Part shown: positions 31,615 to 41,089 of the stretch, piece after piece | Numbering within the stretch: position 1 is the stretch's first letter | Layout: each line of letters begins with the position of its first letter | Source of the DNA: a virus | Direction: 5' to 3' (one strand) | Virus record (IMG/VR): IMGVR_UViG_3300031705_000001 | Coordinates: 1 to 64,000 of that record | DNA: 64,000 bases | Program-made: the position numbers and the translations under genes | The notes under the pieces: model-generated | Told to the model about the DNA's origin: nothing | Database searches by the model: none | The model's input: only the letters and a program-made list of their open reading frames with translations

Positions 31615-32206
31615 ACACAAACTATTTTCTAAGGGTGATCAAATTCACGCCCTTATTTCTACTACACAACAGCCTAACTTATTAATCCCAGTTAGAGCAA
31701 CTATCTATGACGTTAAGTTTGAAGACGTCAATCCACAATATCAAATTAGAATTAAAAAGTTTTACGATCAGGTTTATTTTCTGAAAAAGAATATATTTGG
31801 CGGTAGATTTATAAAAGATTTTGATGGTAGAGATACTAAGTTGAATCTTAAAAGAGCATTGTATCCAACTGTCATAGATATTGAAAATAATATATTTAAT
31901 GGTGCTAAGTGGAAACAGTATCTAATTGTTGTTGACTCTGTGTTCTGTACAAGAACTCGGGCTGAACAAGAAACTCTATTTAATAATATCCAAACGTTTC
32001 ATATAGAGATGAAACTGAAAGAGCTATATGAGCTTGTCAATAGATCAGTATACCGAGATGGTGAATTTTATTGGCATACTAAAGGTGAATATGTAAAATC
32101 TTTACAAAAATTCTTAGGTAATAAATACCCAAAAGATTCTAAATGGTCTGATAATCTACTATATAGACCTGAAACCGACGAAATGGACAACACCGAGTGG
32201 GTTTAA
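31607..32206 (+). CDS. Hypothetical protein preceding the baseplate block
   Basis: The 199-residue protein has a beta-rich N-terminus (KGDQIHALISTTQQPNLLIPVRATIYDVKFE would cover it) that looks like a small SH3/Tudor-type barrel, and a helical remainder. It is the last gene of the accessory operon; a small hairpin and a late-type motif follow. No family is recognised. Confidence 0.55.
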   Translation: MIKHKLFSKGDQIHALISTTQQPNLLIPVRATIYDVKFEDVNPQYQIRIKKFYDQVYFLKKNIFGGRFIKDFDGRDTKLNLKRALYPTVIDIENNIFNGAKWKQYLIVVDSVFCTRTRAEQETLFNNIQTFHIEMKLKELYELVNRSVYRDGEFYWHTKGEYVKSLQKFLGNKYPKDSKWSDNLLYRPETDEMDNTEWV

Positions 32207-32230
32207 TATATTATCCTACCATATAAGGTA

Positions 32231-32242
32231 GATATATATAAA
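32231..32242 (+). promoter_or_regulatory. Late-promoter-like element GATATATATAAA
   Basis: The motif lies 17 bases before ATG 32260, at the start of the baseplate block. A small hairpin CTACC/GGTAG (32216-32231) precedes it. Confidence 0.45.
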
Positions 32243-32259
32243 AAAGAAAATTCACCCAT

Positions 32260-34122
32260 ATGTCAGGAATAACCGACGATTTAAATTTCATTTTCAAAAA
32301 ATCATTAACTGTAGCTGATGCAACAACAGGCGTTGATGTAACTCATTTCTTTTACACAGACGTTAAATCTGGTAGAGAAGTAAAGACAACTAGTCCAAAG
32401 GTTGGTGCATTGAGTGGAGAATCAAAAACACCTACAGATACTACAGGTACAGGAAAAAACACATTAAATGTAGCTACCATTACAGGTAAAAATGCTAAAA
32501 CAGAATCTTTATATCCTAATAATCCTGTAGAGTCTAAAGTATATTCTGTAAAGACTACTGTTAGTGGTGAGAATGGCGATACGTATGAAGATAAAGGCGA
32601 GACGATACATTTAGGTAAAGCACCTAGAAGTTTGTTTAATGCGTGGACACTTCATAGATTTGCTAATAGAACAGGTCAAGCTAATTTTACTAATGGACCA
32701 ACTACTGGTAATGATTATAATAAGCCAGTAATGTTTGATGGCGGCGAGAATTCAAGCGCTGGTAATAATAATAAATTAAATCCAACTGCTAACAATATAG
32801 TAGAATATGCTAAAGTTACTGGTAAAGAATGTTTCTCATATAGTTACAGTGATTTTATTCAGATGGAACATTATGGTCAAATATCTAACGATTATTTAAT
32901 TACTCTTAGGCGATTTGCTTATCCAGTACCTGATGATTTATTAACACCAATACAACATGGTACAGATGCAAAAGAGATTGATACAAGTCAGCCTGATTTA
33001 GCACGAGCAGTAACATGGCTATCACCAGCATTAGGTAATAATTTAGAAGAAATACTTAAATTCAAAACAGCTTTCAAATGGACAGTAGCAGAATCTAGTA
33101 TACAAGACGCACAATCACAAACAGCTGATAGGGGTAAAGCTGGTAAAGCAATTGAGGGTAGTCCACTTGCATCAGCAGTTGAATCTGGTTTAAATGGATT
33201 CAATTCAGTACAAGCACAAAATATTAAAAAAAGAGGTGCTAATGTTGATTATAATAAAGCAACATATCCAAACAAGGTATTTGGACCTCTTAATATTATA
33301 GATAACGTATTAGCTAGAGATAAAGGTTTAATATTTGAACAAGATTTTAAAATATCATTTCATTATGATCTTAAAGCATATCCTGGAACGAGCCCAAAGG
33401 TTGCGTTTATGGATACATTATCAAATGTCTTAGCACTTACATTCAACAATGCACCATTTTGGGGAGGAGCTACTAGATTTAGTGGTACTGGTAATACTGG
33501 TAAACCATTCGGTGATTCTGCTATGTTAGCAAAGGGTGATTATGCTGGTTATATAGGTTCTATTGCTGATACACTTGCTGGTATGGGTGGAAACTTTATG
33601 GATCAATTAAAAAAGACAGCTTCTAATGTTACTAGCGGTGCTGGTATAAATAAAATATTAGGTGATTCTTCTATTCTAGAAAACATAGTAGGTGGAGGAC
33701 TTATGAAAATGCTAGGTGGACCTGGAGGTGGGGATATAATTAAAGCATTCTTAACAGGTGATCCAACTGGACAATGGCATTTAACTATTGGTAATCCAAT
33801 GAATCCTATTATAGTTTGCGGAAATTTAGCACTACAAGAAAGCAACGTTTCGTTTGAAGGACCTTTAGGTTTTGAAGGTTTTCCTACTAAAATGAAAGTT
33901 GAAATAACACTAAAACCTGGTAGACCTAGAGATAAAACTGAAATTGAATCTATGTTTAATGCAGGTCGAGGTAGAATGTATTTACAACCAGAATGGATGG
34001 ATGAAGGCGAAGGATTAGATGTTGATTCAATGATCAATGTTAATGCATATGGAGGTAAATCAGGAGATAATATTAAGAATGCGCCATATATGAGTAAGTT
34101 ATCAGATATGTCAGCAGGATAA
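32260..34122 (+). CDS. Virion structural protein, probable baseplate/tail-tube-associated
   Basis: The 620-residue protein is mostly beta-type with Gly/Ser/Asn-rich linkers. The C-terminal part (about 495-590: PTGQWHLTIGNPMNPIIVCGNL, ALQESNVSFEGPLGFEGFPTK, VEITLKPGRPRDKTEIESMFN) reads like a tube or baseplate beta-sandwich that adopts a defined orientation in a ring. The N-terminal region is low-complexity Thr/Lys. Its place directly before gp53-, hub- and spike-like genes supports a baseplate role. The exact T4 counterpart is unclear. Confidence 0.62.
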   Translation: MSGITDDLNFIFKKSLTVADATTGVDVTHFFYTDVKSGREVKTTSPKVGALSGESKTPTDTTGTGKNTLNVATITGKNAKTESLYPNNPVESKVYSVKTTVSGENGDTYEDKGETIHLGKAPRSLFNAWTLHRFANRTGQANFTNGPTTGNDYNKPVMFDGGENSSAGNNNKLNPTANNIVEYAKVTGKECFSYSYSDFIQMEHYGQISNDYLITLRRFAYPVPDDLLTPIQHGTDAKEIDTSQPDLARAVTWLSPALGNNLEEILKFKTAFKWTVAESSIQDAQSQTADRGKAGKAIEGSPLASAVESGLNGFNSVQAQNIKKRGANVDYNKATYPNKVFGPLNIIDNVLARDKGLIFEQDFKISFHYDLKAYPGTSPKVAFMDTLSNVLALTFNNAPFWGGATRFSGTGNTGKPFGDSAMLAKGDYAGYIGSIADTLAGMGGNFMDQLKKTASNVTSGAGINKILGDSSILENIVGGGLMKMLGGPGGGDIIKAFLTGDPTGQWHLTIGNPMNPIIVCGNLALQESNVSFEGPLGFEGFPTKMKVEITLKPGRPRDKTEIESMFNAGRGRMYLQPEWMDEGEGLDVDSMINVNAYGGKSGDNIKNAPYMSKLSDMSAG

Positions 34123-34136
34123 AATAATAAAATAAG

Positions 34137-34958
34137 ATGGATTTTAAAATATTTAGAAATAAAACATTAAGTACTAGTAAAGATAAAATGTTACTAGCCC
34201 AACCGACTATGCTTTTTAGAACATTAGATCCTAATGAGTATGCGATGGTAGCTAAACACATTGTAACTAAAGATGACGTTGTACGACCCGATTTGATTTC
34301 TGTAAAACACTACGGAGGCACAGATGGTTTAGATATTATTTTAAAATTCAATGGTATATCAGATCCTTTTTCTATTATGCCAGGCGAAACCATTTATGTT
34401 CCTGTAGATACTATTCCTTATTATAGACTAGAGACTCCGGACATGTATGAAGATAATCCAATTAAGAATCAATTCTTAAAGACAAAACGATTAAGTAAGA
34501 CTGATCAACGGAGAATAGAAGCACTTAAGAAAAAATACAACAAAGAATCTTTATTGCCACCTAATGTGATTCCAGTTGGTAGAAAAAACTATGAATTTGA
34601 TGGAACTGATGTTAGATTGGGCATGGGACCTCAAACAGATCCTGTTGTTAATTCTATTTTAAGTGAGATGAAGAAAGCGGCTACATCTGACAATGACAAC
34701 TTAACCGATATACACAATACACCTGACATTATTTCACAAAATGAAAATAACATAAGCGATGATAATTCATATGAAGATGACTTAATCAATAATGCAAATG
34801 GCAATGGAGGTGATAGAGATAATAATGGAATAGAAACAATTGAAATTGAAAATAACGATATTGCAGATGAATTAGGAGGTGAAATACCTGATGGTGATGC
34901 GCCTGCATCTACTGATGATCCTTCAATTGATGAAGCAGATTCACCTTGCGCTAAATAA
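34137..34958 (+). CDS. Baseplate wedge protein gp53-like (LysM-like fold)
   Basis: Residues 50-90 (RPDLISVKHYGGTDGLDIILKFNGISDPF..MPGETIYVPV) follow the pattern of T4 gp53 and LysM-like baseplate proteins: DLIS-x-K-x-YG, a central helix and a final PGE-x-IYVP strand. The C-terminal 120 residues are acidic, Asn/Asp-rich and probably disordered. The length of 273 residues is longer than T4 gp53 because of this tail. Confidence 0.75.
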   Translation: MDFKIFRNKTLSTSKDKMLLAQPTMLFRTLDPNEYAMVAKHIVTKDDVVRPDLISVKHYGGTDGLDIILKFNGISDPFSIMPGETIYVPVDTIPYYRLETPDMYEDNPIKNQFLKTKRLSKTDQRRIEALKKKYNKESLLPPNVIPVGRKNYEFDGTDVRLGMGPQTDPVVNSILSEMKKAATSDNDNLTDIHNTPDIISQNENNISDDNSYEDDLINNANGNGGDRDNNGIETIEIENNDIADELGGEIPDGDAPASTDDPSIDEADSPCAK

Positions 34959-34966
34959 CAATACAT

Positions 34967-36940
34967 ATGGAATTATCTAACAATATATTAGCAGTAGTTG
35001 AGCCTGAAATCAGGCCAACTGAAATAAAGATCGATGCGCTTGCTGAAGAAAAACCAGATGAGGCAGAGTATAAACAGACAAGTGTCATTGCTACATTAAA
35101 ACCGATGATACTTATTAATGGATATCAATTTAGGCCTGATGACGTTACTTATTTTGAATTAAACTTAACTCAAATTTTACCTACCTGTAAATTAACACTC
35201 AAAGACAGCGCAGGTAAATTTGCAGTTGGTAGTTATCCAAGAGACGGCGACTTCTTTACAGTACTTATAAATTCTAAAAACCAAGAGACGTTCAAATCAA
35301 TTCATATGGATTTTGATATAAGTTCATGTAAAGCACCTAAGGAAGGTAATGTTGGTCCCGCAACTTTTAGTATAAGCGGTTATTGTAAAATTCCTAAAAT
35401 ATATGCAGAATCATGTGTGAGCTTTGATAATGGTGGATCATTAGATCATATGGAAGAAGTAGCACGAGATTTAAAATTAGGATTAGCAACTAACATAGAC
35501 ACAACAGACGATTCTCAATCTAGAATCATGGCATACACGTCATATATGGATTTTATAAAATCAATAGTAAACGAAAGTTATATTGGTGAAGAATCATTTC
35601 AAAAATGGTGGATCGATTCATATTACTATATGAATTATGTAGATGTTAATGCATTGTTTAATTCGCCTAACCCTCCAATTGAGGAATTTGCAGAATCTTT
35701 GGCTTCTGCTGCGGAATCTATGACGCCTTCAGGTGACTCAGCTGAAAAGGCCAAAACAGGTAATGATATTGAAGTACCTTTATTACTAACTAATCATATT
35801 GCATTCATGGGAAACAGTGCATTTATTGAATCTAATAAAATGATCAATAATGCAAATGCTATTAGTACAACTGCTGGATATGCAAGAGAAGTTACAATAT
35901 ATGATAACAATGGTGATAATAAGAAGCAAGAGTTTAGAATTGAGCCGCTCGGTGGCAAAGATCTAAAAGAATTAGAAGAACCACTCAGAGGTAATAGAAA
36001 CGACAAGAGACACTTGGAGCAAATTAAGTATAAATACATTGGAAGACAAGAAGCAGGTGATGATGGTTTAGGAAACGTACATCCAAATGCTAGTTTTTCA
36101 AAGTTGCACAATAAACAAAATGCAATGGAAACTCAAAAAATGAAAATCGAAGTTACTTTGAATTCATTTAATCCATCATTATATAAATACCAAAAGATTC
36201 CTGTGTTAATGTATATTGTAAACGAACAGGCAATTGAACAGAATGAAAGAATTAAAGGTGATAAGAAAGAACTTAGCATGGATAAAGATGAACCTTTTAA
36301 TTTAGGAGAATTCTCTGACGATATAGAAGAAGGTAGAAGTCCAAACCAAGCATTAGATTCATTTTTATCGGGATATTATCTTATAGAAGATATAGTATAC
36401 AGAACTACTGATGGCGAGACTAAACAAATAGTTACATTATTGAGAAGAGAATGGCCAACTAGAACTGAAAACTTAATTAATCCTCCGGGATTAGAATCTG
36501 CAACAGATGAAGAGAAAGCTGAAAATGTTGCGGAAAATAGTCCGGAACCAACACCAGCACCAACGCCAGTGCCGACACCGGAAACAACACCATCACCGAC
36601 GCCTGTTCCTGAAGATTTAGAAATAACTTTAGGATTTGATAATGCAGGATCTACTTTTGTGCAAGATGTCATGTCTCCTTTCCCATCAAGTAATACATAT
36701 TTCACAACGTCAGGTACATGGACTAAAAACAGAGAGTTTGAAGGCGTTGAGGCATTTGAAATAGAAATGGATGATACGTCATGGAGTTGGGGATATAATC
36801 TTTCGCTTAAAACAAACGGTACTTGGACATTCAATGCTGAATCAGATTTTGATATAGGATCATATGATTTAACAGTATCTATGAGAGCCGAGGGTAAATT
36901 ATTTGAAAGTGTTGCAGCCTTTACAATTGAAGATAAATAA
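34967..36940 (+). CDS. Baseplate hub protein (gp27/gpD-like) with Pro-Thr linker and C-terminal domain
   Basis: The 657-residue protein has an N-terminal beta-domain with LNLTQILPTCKLTLKDSAGKF, DGDFFTVLINSK and a central region with the hub-like ending SGYYLIEDIVYRTTDGETKQIVTLLRREW (written here in parts: SGYYLIEDIVYR, TKQIVTLLRREW). This pattern is known from late-control gpD/gp27 hubs. Residues of about 525-548 are a Pro-Thr-rich linker (PTPAPTPVPTPE), followed by a beta-sandwich of about 100 residues, an appendage not usual in hubs. The spike gene follows two genes later. Confidence 0.68.
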   Translation: MELSNNILAVVEPEIRPTEIKIDALAEEKPDEAEYKQTSVIATLKPMILINGYQFRPDDVTYFELNLTQILPTCKLTLKDSAGKFAVGSYPRDGDFFTVLINSKNQETFKSIHMDFDISSCKAPKEGNVGPATFSISGYCKIPKIYAESCVSFDNGGSLDHMEEVARDLKLGLATNIDTTDDSQSRIMAYTSYMDFIKSIVNESYIGEESFQKWWIDSYYYMNYVDVNALFNSPNPPIEEFAESLASAAESMTPSGDSAEKAKTGNDIEVPLLLTNHIAFMGNSAFIESNKMINNANAISTTAGYAREVTIYDNNGDNKKQEFRIEPLGGKDLKELEEPLRGNRNDKRHLEQIKYKYIGRQEAGDDGLGNVHPNASFSKLHNKQNAMETQKMKIEVTLNSFNPSLYKYQKIPVLMYIVNEQAIEQNERIKGDKKELSMDKDEPFNLGEFSDDIEEGRSPNQALDSFLSGYYLIEDIVYRTTDGETKQIVTLLRREWPTRTENLINPPGLESATDEEKAENVAENSPEPTPAPTPVPTPETTPSPTPVPEDLEITLGFDNAGSTFVQDVMSPFPSSNTYFTTSGTWTKNREFEGVEAFEIEMDDTSWSWGYNLSLKTNGTWTFNAESDFDIGSYDLTVSMRAEGKLFESVAAFTIEDK

Positions 36941-36945
36941 AAACA

Positions 36946-36958
36946 GAATATATAACAC
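36946..36958 (+). promoter_or_regulatory. Late-promoter-like motif GAATATATAACAC abutting an ATG
   Basis: It matches the set but touches ATG 36959, so its use as a promoter is doubtful. Confidence 0.28.
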
Positions 36959-38386
36959 ATGTCAGACTTTAAACATATTAATGAATTTAGAAAAGGTTCT
37001 ATTTCAAGAAAGATCAGCGAAGATCCAACTTATCTTAGTTTCTTTTTCATGTTTGATACAGTAGATAGACAACATTCACCATTGTTCTCGGGACCTGCTG
37101 AAGAATATCTTAGAGATTTCGTAGATGCACATTTAGGCACAACATATGCTTTAAAACTAGTAGCATTCAAAAAAGTTTTACTTAAGATTAACACCGAGAT
37201 GCCTTGGTTTTGGCAAAAAGTATCAGGACTTGAAGCTACTCAAATGCACACTGATATGAAGGAACCTTGGTTGGGTGAGGGAAAACTAAAGATCGAAATA
37301 GAATGTTTAGAAGAAAATGTAGAATTAACAGCAATCGCTTTAATGACACTTTATAAACAAGCAGTTTATGATTATGACAGGTATGTTGAAATTCTTCCTA
37401 AAAATCTAAGACACTTTAGAGTGTGGACCGTTCTTTCAGAGGTTAGAACATTTCAACAAGACAAAGGTGCCAGAGATTTAGATCAGTATGGTACACCGAT
37501 GCCAAGTGATAATGGAAGTAAATCTGTTAATATTATTCCAAGAGCAAAAGGATATGAAACTTCGGTTTATAAAAGCATGGGAGAATTTGATGGAACATTA
37601 GTTGGAAATTATACAGCAGATGCTAAGCCATTTGTTATGTTTGAATTAGGACATTGTGAATGGATTCAAGATTCAATAGCAGATATGTTTGCAGACGCAG
37701 GTAAAAACCCGGAATTGAAAAAACCTAAAATAAGTTTTATTTGGGGTACTTCATCAATGTCTAGGCAAAAGTTTGGACCAAACATCACAGCAAAAGAAGA
37801 AGATCTTATACCTAGTGCAAAGCCAGATGATGGTTTATATCCTAATCAACCATTTAATCCATTGGCTAATGTTCAAAATGCAATCAGTGATAAAGTAAAT
37901 GGAATTGCAGGTTCACTTGTAAACCGATTCAATAATTTAAAGAATAGTTTACCAGGTTTCGGTAATAATCCAATGGGTGCAGTATATCCTGAAAGATTAA
38001 CAGGAGCTGCTGCAAGTTTAGCAAACGCTGGCATGGATAAATTAAAATCATTGATACTTGATAATGTACATGGAGCTGCAGGCGCTTTGAGTACAGCAAG
38101 CGACATCAATACTGCGCTTGAAGCTGGAAGTATTAATGGAATTAGAAATTTAACCGGACAATTATTTAAGAAAAAAACAACGAAACCTGTTAATGGTACT
38201 ATTTCACCTATTACTGTTTACGACGAACCAACCGTTGATAGTAGTCCAGATAATAATCTCAACGAACGAGTTTATGAACCTATTGCAAAAGAACAAACTA
38301 CGAGGCATATTACACCTGGTAGAATTCACGATAAAGGGGTAGACAGTAGCCCAGATGAAAATATTAACGATAATGTATACGAATAA
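36959..38386 (+). CDS. Tail/baseplate structural protein with SSPD tail repeats
   Basis: The 475-residue protein has an N-terminal domain (YLSFFFMFDTVDRQHSPLFSGPAEEYL) and a middle region with GHCEWIQDSIADMFADAG that resembles tube-associated proteins of Bacteroidetes phages. The C-terminus carries two copies of VDSSPD-x-N-x-N-x-x-VYE, possibly short peptide docking sites. It lies between hub and spike genes and overlaps the spike start by one base (TAATG). The exact T4 counterpart (perhaps gp48 or gp54) is not settled. Confidence 0.6.
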   Translation: MSDFKHINEFRKGSISRKISEDPTYLSFFFMFDTVDRQHSPLFSGPAEEYLRDFVDAHLGTTYALKLVAFKKVLLKINTEMPWFWQKVSGLEATQMHTDMKEPWLGEGKLKIEIECLEENVELTAIALMTLYKQAVYDYDRYVEILPKNLRHFRVWTVLSEVRTFQQDKGARDLDQYGTPMPSDNGSKSVNIIPRAKGYETSVYKSMGEFDGTLVGNYTADAKPFVMFELGHCEWIQDSIADMFADAGKNPELKKPKISFIWGTSSMSRQKFGPNITAKEEDLIPSAKPDDGLYPNQPFNPLANVQNAISDKVNGIAGSLVNRFNNLKNSLPGFGNNPMGAVYPERLTGAAASLANAGMDKLKSLILDNVHGAAGALSTASDINTALEAGSINGIRNLTGQLFKKKTTKPVNGTISPITVYDEPTVDSSPDNNLNERVYEPIAKEQTTRHITPGRIHDKGVDSSPDENINDNVYE

Positions 38387-39099
38387 TGGCAGATGAACTT
38401 TTTCAAGATAATTTAAGGGAGACACATTGGTTAGGTGAAGTCGTTGTAAACGAAGATCCGCTTTTGAATGGAAGATGCAGAGTAAAGGTTTATGGTAAAT
38501 TCGATAAACTAACAGACGACGCAATTCCATGGGCAACTCCTATGAATAGGGATCAGGTTGGTGCACATGCTGTACCAAGAGTTGGCGATATTGTTGCTGT
38601 ACGTTTTGATAACGGTAACATTTATCACCCTGAATATTGGTTTCAAATAGATCAAAATACAGAATTAAAATCAGATATATTGGAAGCGAGCGATGCTCCT
38701 CATGATGTGATTAGTTTAGTATATGATGCTGTAAGGAATGTTAGAATATATCATTCTCCTGAAGACGGCTTAGTTATTACTAGAGGATCAGGTGCAAAAG
38801 AACGCCCTATGATTCAAATAGACGAGGAAGGATTCATTAAGATAAGCACAGACGCAAAGATGTTCTTAGACTGTGGTGATATATTCGTTTCAAATACAGG
38901 TGAACCAGGTGCAGATGAAACAGAACCAGCAGTGAGAGGTCAATCTCTTCAAGATTGGTTGCAAATGTGGTTAGACGATTACAATGCACATATTCACCCA
39001 ACAGGCGTTGGTCCTTCTGGACCTCCGATGCCTCCGACACCAGTCGTTGTTGGACAATTATCACAGACTCATATTAACTATCAACAAAAAGGTAAATAA
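38386..39099 (+). CDS. Central spike protein with gp5-like OB domain
   Basis: The 237-residue protein has residues 13-110 as an OB-fold of the gp5/VgrG kind (THWLGEVVVNEDPLLNGRCRVKVYG, IPWATPMN, PRVGDIVAVRF), then a beta-helix-like region (DEEGFIKISTDAKMFLD) and an ending HIHPTGVGPSGPP of the type found at the tip of phage spikes. No lysozyme domain is present, unlike T4 gp5. It pierces the outer membrane during contraction. Confidence 0.82.
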   Translation: MADELFQDNLRETHWLGEVVVNEDPLLNGRCRVKVYGKFDKLTDDAIPWATPMNRDQVGAHAVPRVGDIVAVRFDNGNIYHPEYWFQIDQNTELKSDILEASDAPHDVISLVYDAVRNVRIYHSPEDGLVITRGSGAKERPMIQIDEEGFIKISTDAKMFLDCGDIFVSNTGEPGADETEPAVRGQSLQDWLQMWLDDYNAHIHPTGVGPSGPPMPPTPVVVGQLSQTHINYQQKGK

Positions 39100-39101
39100 T
39101 T

Positions 39102-41042
39102 ATGCCTGCACTTTGGCCCACATTTATTCCTACACTAGCCTCAGACTTGTCTGGACAATCGTTTACGAAACCAGGTGGAGCAATGTTATCTTACGACTTA
39201 CCAAAGGTAGGAAAGGATCAAGTGCCTATTTTTCCGCCATCAGCTGAGTTAGTAGAATCGTTAAAACCTGGAAATCCAGCAAATACTATGTTAGTAACAG
39301 ATCCAACTACAATGGTAAATGCTATTAATTTAGCGCCATTAAGTGGTAGATATGATTTTGGTGTAAACGTAGCAGAACGTTATTTAGAAGCGGTGAAAGG
39401 TTTAGCTATGACACCATTCGGTGCAACACATTCTAATAACCCAGCAGCTGAACTTATTCTTAAACAAGGATATGGATTAATATTTGAACAGATATTAAAA
39501 GAGGGCGATATTCCATTACAAGACCAGAAAGATGCAGATGGCAATATAACTACGATGGGTAAAGAGTCTCATCCTGATTATGCTGATTTTTGCCCAGGTC
39601 CTATAGAAGAACCAGATCCAGTTGAACTAGAAAAGAAACGTCAGAAGAAATTTAATAAATTCATAGAAGATTTTAAAGATGATTCAGTAATGGATCTTAA
39701 AAAGTTTAAGTTCTTTGAATTTCATTGTTTAGATGGTGATGAAACTGAATTAGATTTTATATACCTTATTGTTAATAGAATGTTACAGCAATTTGAAACG
39801 ATAACAAACACTGCAGATAAATTGGATTATGCAATGTGGGCTACAAGCTTAGGTAAGATCAATTACCAGAATATGAATGATAATGACAAACAAAGAGGTG
39901 ACACTACTTTCAGAAATTTATGGCCATATCCAAATGTTCCTAATAGTGTTAGGACTAGATTAACATCAGTAGGCTATGATTGGGAAATAGTAGTTAACAC
40001 AATCAGCAGTAAATTTAAGTTGGCTATTCAACGTGCGTATTACGACGACACTGTAGTTGAAGTAAGCAGATCTAGTGAAACGAACAACGTAATTAATTTG
40101 GGATCTTCTTTTACTAATATTACGACATATACGAATCCACGTGACAATATGTCTGCTACATTTGATGTTGGACAATTTAGTCCTATTATTAGACCATGGC
40201 CATATGACACTAAAGAAAAACCGGAATGCATGTTGTCTGTAAATAAAATTCAGGTATCTTATGATAGAGAGAATGATTTACCGGATAATGAAAGCAAACG
40301 CCCTAAAGTTTTAAGTGATGAAGTTGTTGCATTCTTTTCATATGATAATAGTTCACAAGTTTCTAAATCATTTACACTTAGTATATTTGCAACTGGTTTT
40401 GATAGTAGTAGTGACCCTGAAGGTACAGTTTATTGGTGGAAAAAAAGCGATGCTTATATAAACACACAATACGTTATCTCTGAATGGGAAATAGGTTGGA
40501 ATAAAATACCAGCAAATATAAATACTGTAAGAAGTCCTGAAGATATTATTGCAATGAACCCTAATACTGGTGGAACTCAATTTAAATTTACAAGACAACA
40601 AGTAATAGATGCAATAGAAGGTGCTGCCATATGCGATGAAGCAGAGCCTGATGCAAATATAGATTATGATTGGCCAGGAGGCGATCCATGGATAAAAATG
40701 GGACAAGTTACAATTGCGTACTGGTACGCATGTTTAATTCAACCGTTTGCAGCTTCGCCATCTGCAATGCCAGCTATGATACCGCCACCATTAACAGGAA
40801 TTTACATTCCAATATACTATGGTAGTGCAAAGAGATTAGGCAATAATTTAAGAAAGGCATGGGCCACCGGGAAAACATTCAGTGTGATTCCTGCACCGCA
40901 ACCACCTGCAATGGCAGTATCAGTTGCAGTTGCAGCAGCATATGCATTACATTTACTAGAATTTAAACTATTATATTTGGGTGGAATACCAACGCCTGCT
41001 GGGCCAATACCAATGATCGGCATGGTACCGGTTGTTTTTTAG
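39102..41042 (+). CDS. Large virion protein, unknown baseplate component
   Basis: The 646-residue protein begins with a Pro/Gly-rich segment like that of spike-associated proteins (MPALWPTFIPTLASDLSGQ). The centre contains a long helical stretch and an aromatic beta region. The last 100 residues are hydrophobic, Pro/Ala/Gly-rich (QPPAMAVSVAVAAAYALHLL, GGIPTPAGPIPMIGMVPVVF) and could insert into membrane. No family is recognised; its position two bases after the spike gene suggests association with it. Confidence 0.58.
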   Translation: MPALWPTFIPTLASDLSGQSFTKPGGAMLSYDLPKVGKDQVPIFPPSAELVESLKPGNPANTMLVTDPTTMVNAINLAPLSGRYDFGVNVAERYLEAVKGLAMTPFGATHSNNPAAELILKQGYGLIFEQILKEGDIPLQDQKDADGNITTMGKESHPDYADFCPGPIEEPDPVELEKKRQKKFNKFIEDFKDDSVMDLKKFKFFEFHCLDGDETELDFIYLIVNRMLQQFETITNTADKLDYAMWATSLGKINYQNMNDNDKQRGDTTFRNLWPYPNVPNSVRTRLTSVGYDWEIVVNTISSKFKLAIQRAYYDDTVVEVSRSSETNNVINLGSSFTNITTYTNPRDNMSATFDVGQFSPIIRPWPYDTKEKPECMLSVNKIQVSYDRENDLPDNESKRPKVLSDEVVAFFSYDNSSQVSKSFTLSIFATGFDSSSDPEGTVYWWKKSDAYINTQYVISEWEIGWNKIPANINTVRSPEDIIAMNPNTGGTQFKFTRQQVIDAIEGAAICDEAEPDANIDYDWPGGDPWIKMGQVTIAYWYACLIQPFAASPSAMPAMIPPPLTGIYIPIYYGSAKRLGNNLRKAWATGKTFSVIPAPQPPAMAVSVAVAAAYALHLLEFKLLYLGGIPTPAGPIPMIGMVPVVF

Positions 41043-41053
41043 CAAATAAAATA

Positions 41054-41067
41054 GGATATATAATATG
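41054..41067 (+). promoter_or_regulatory. Late-promoter-like element GGATATATAATATG
   Basis: It lies 22 bases before ATG 41090 of the S1-domain gene. It is the best-matching copy of the set at a plausible distance. Confidence 0.55.
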
Positions 41068-41089
41068 TTACACCTTTAATATAAAATAA

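Noticed and set aside
36959-37024. Possible tag in MSDFKHINEFRKG
   Set aside because: FKHINEF is only a partial likeness and the gene is a tail/baseplate component by context.
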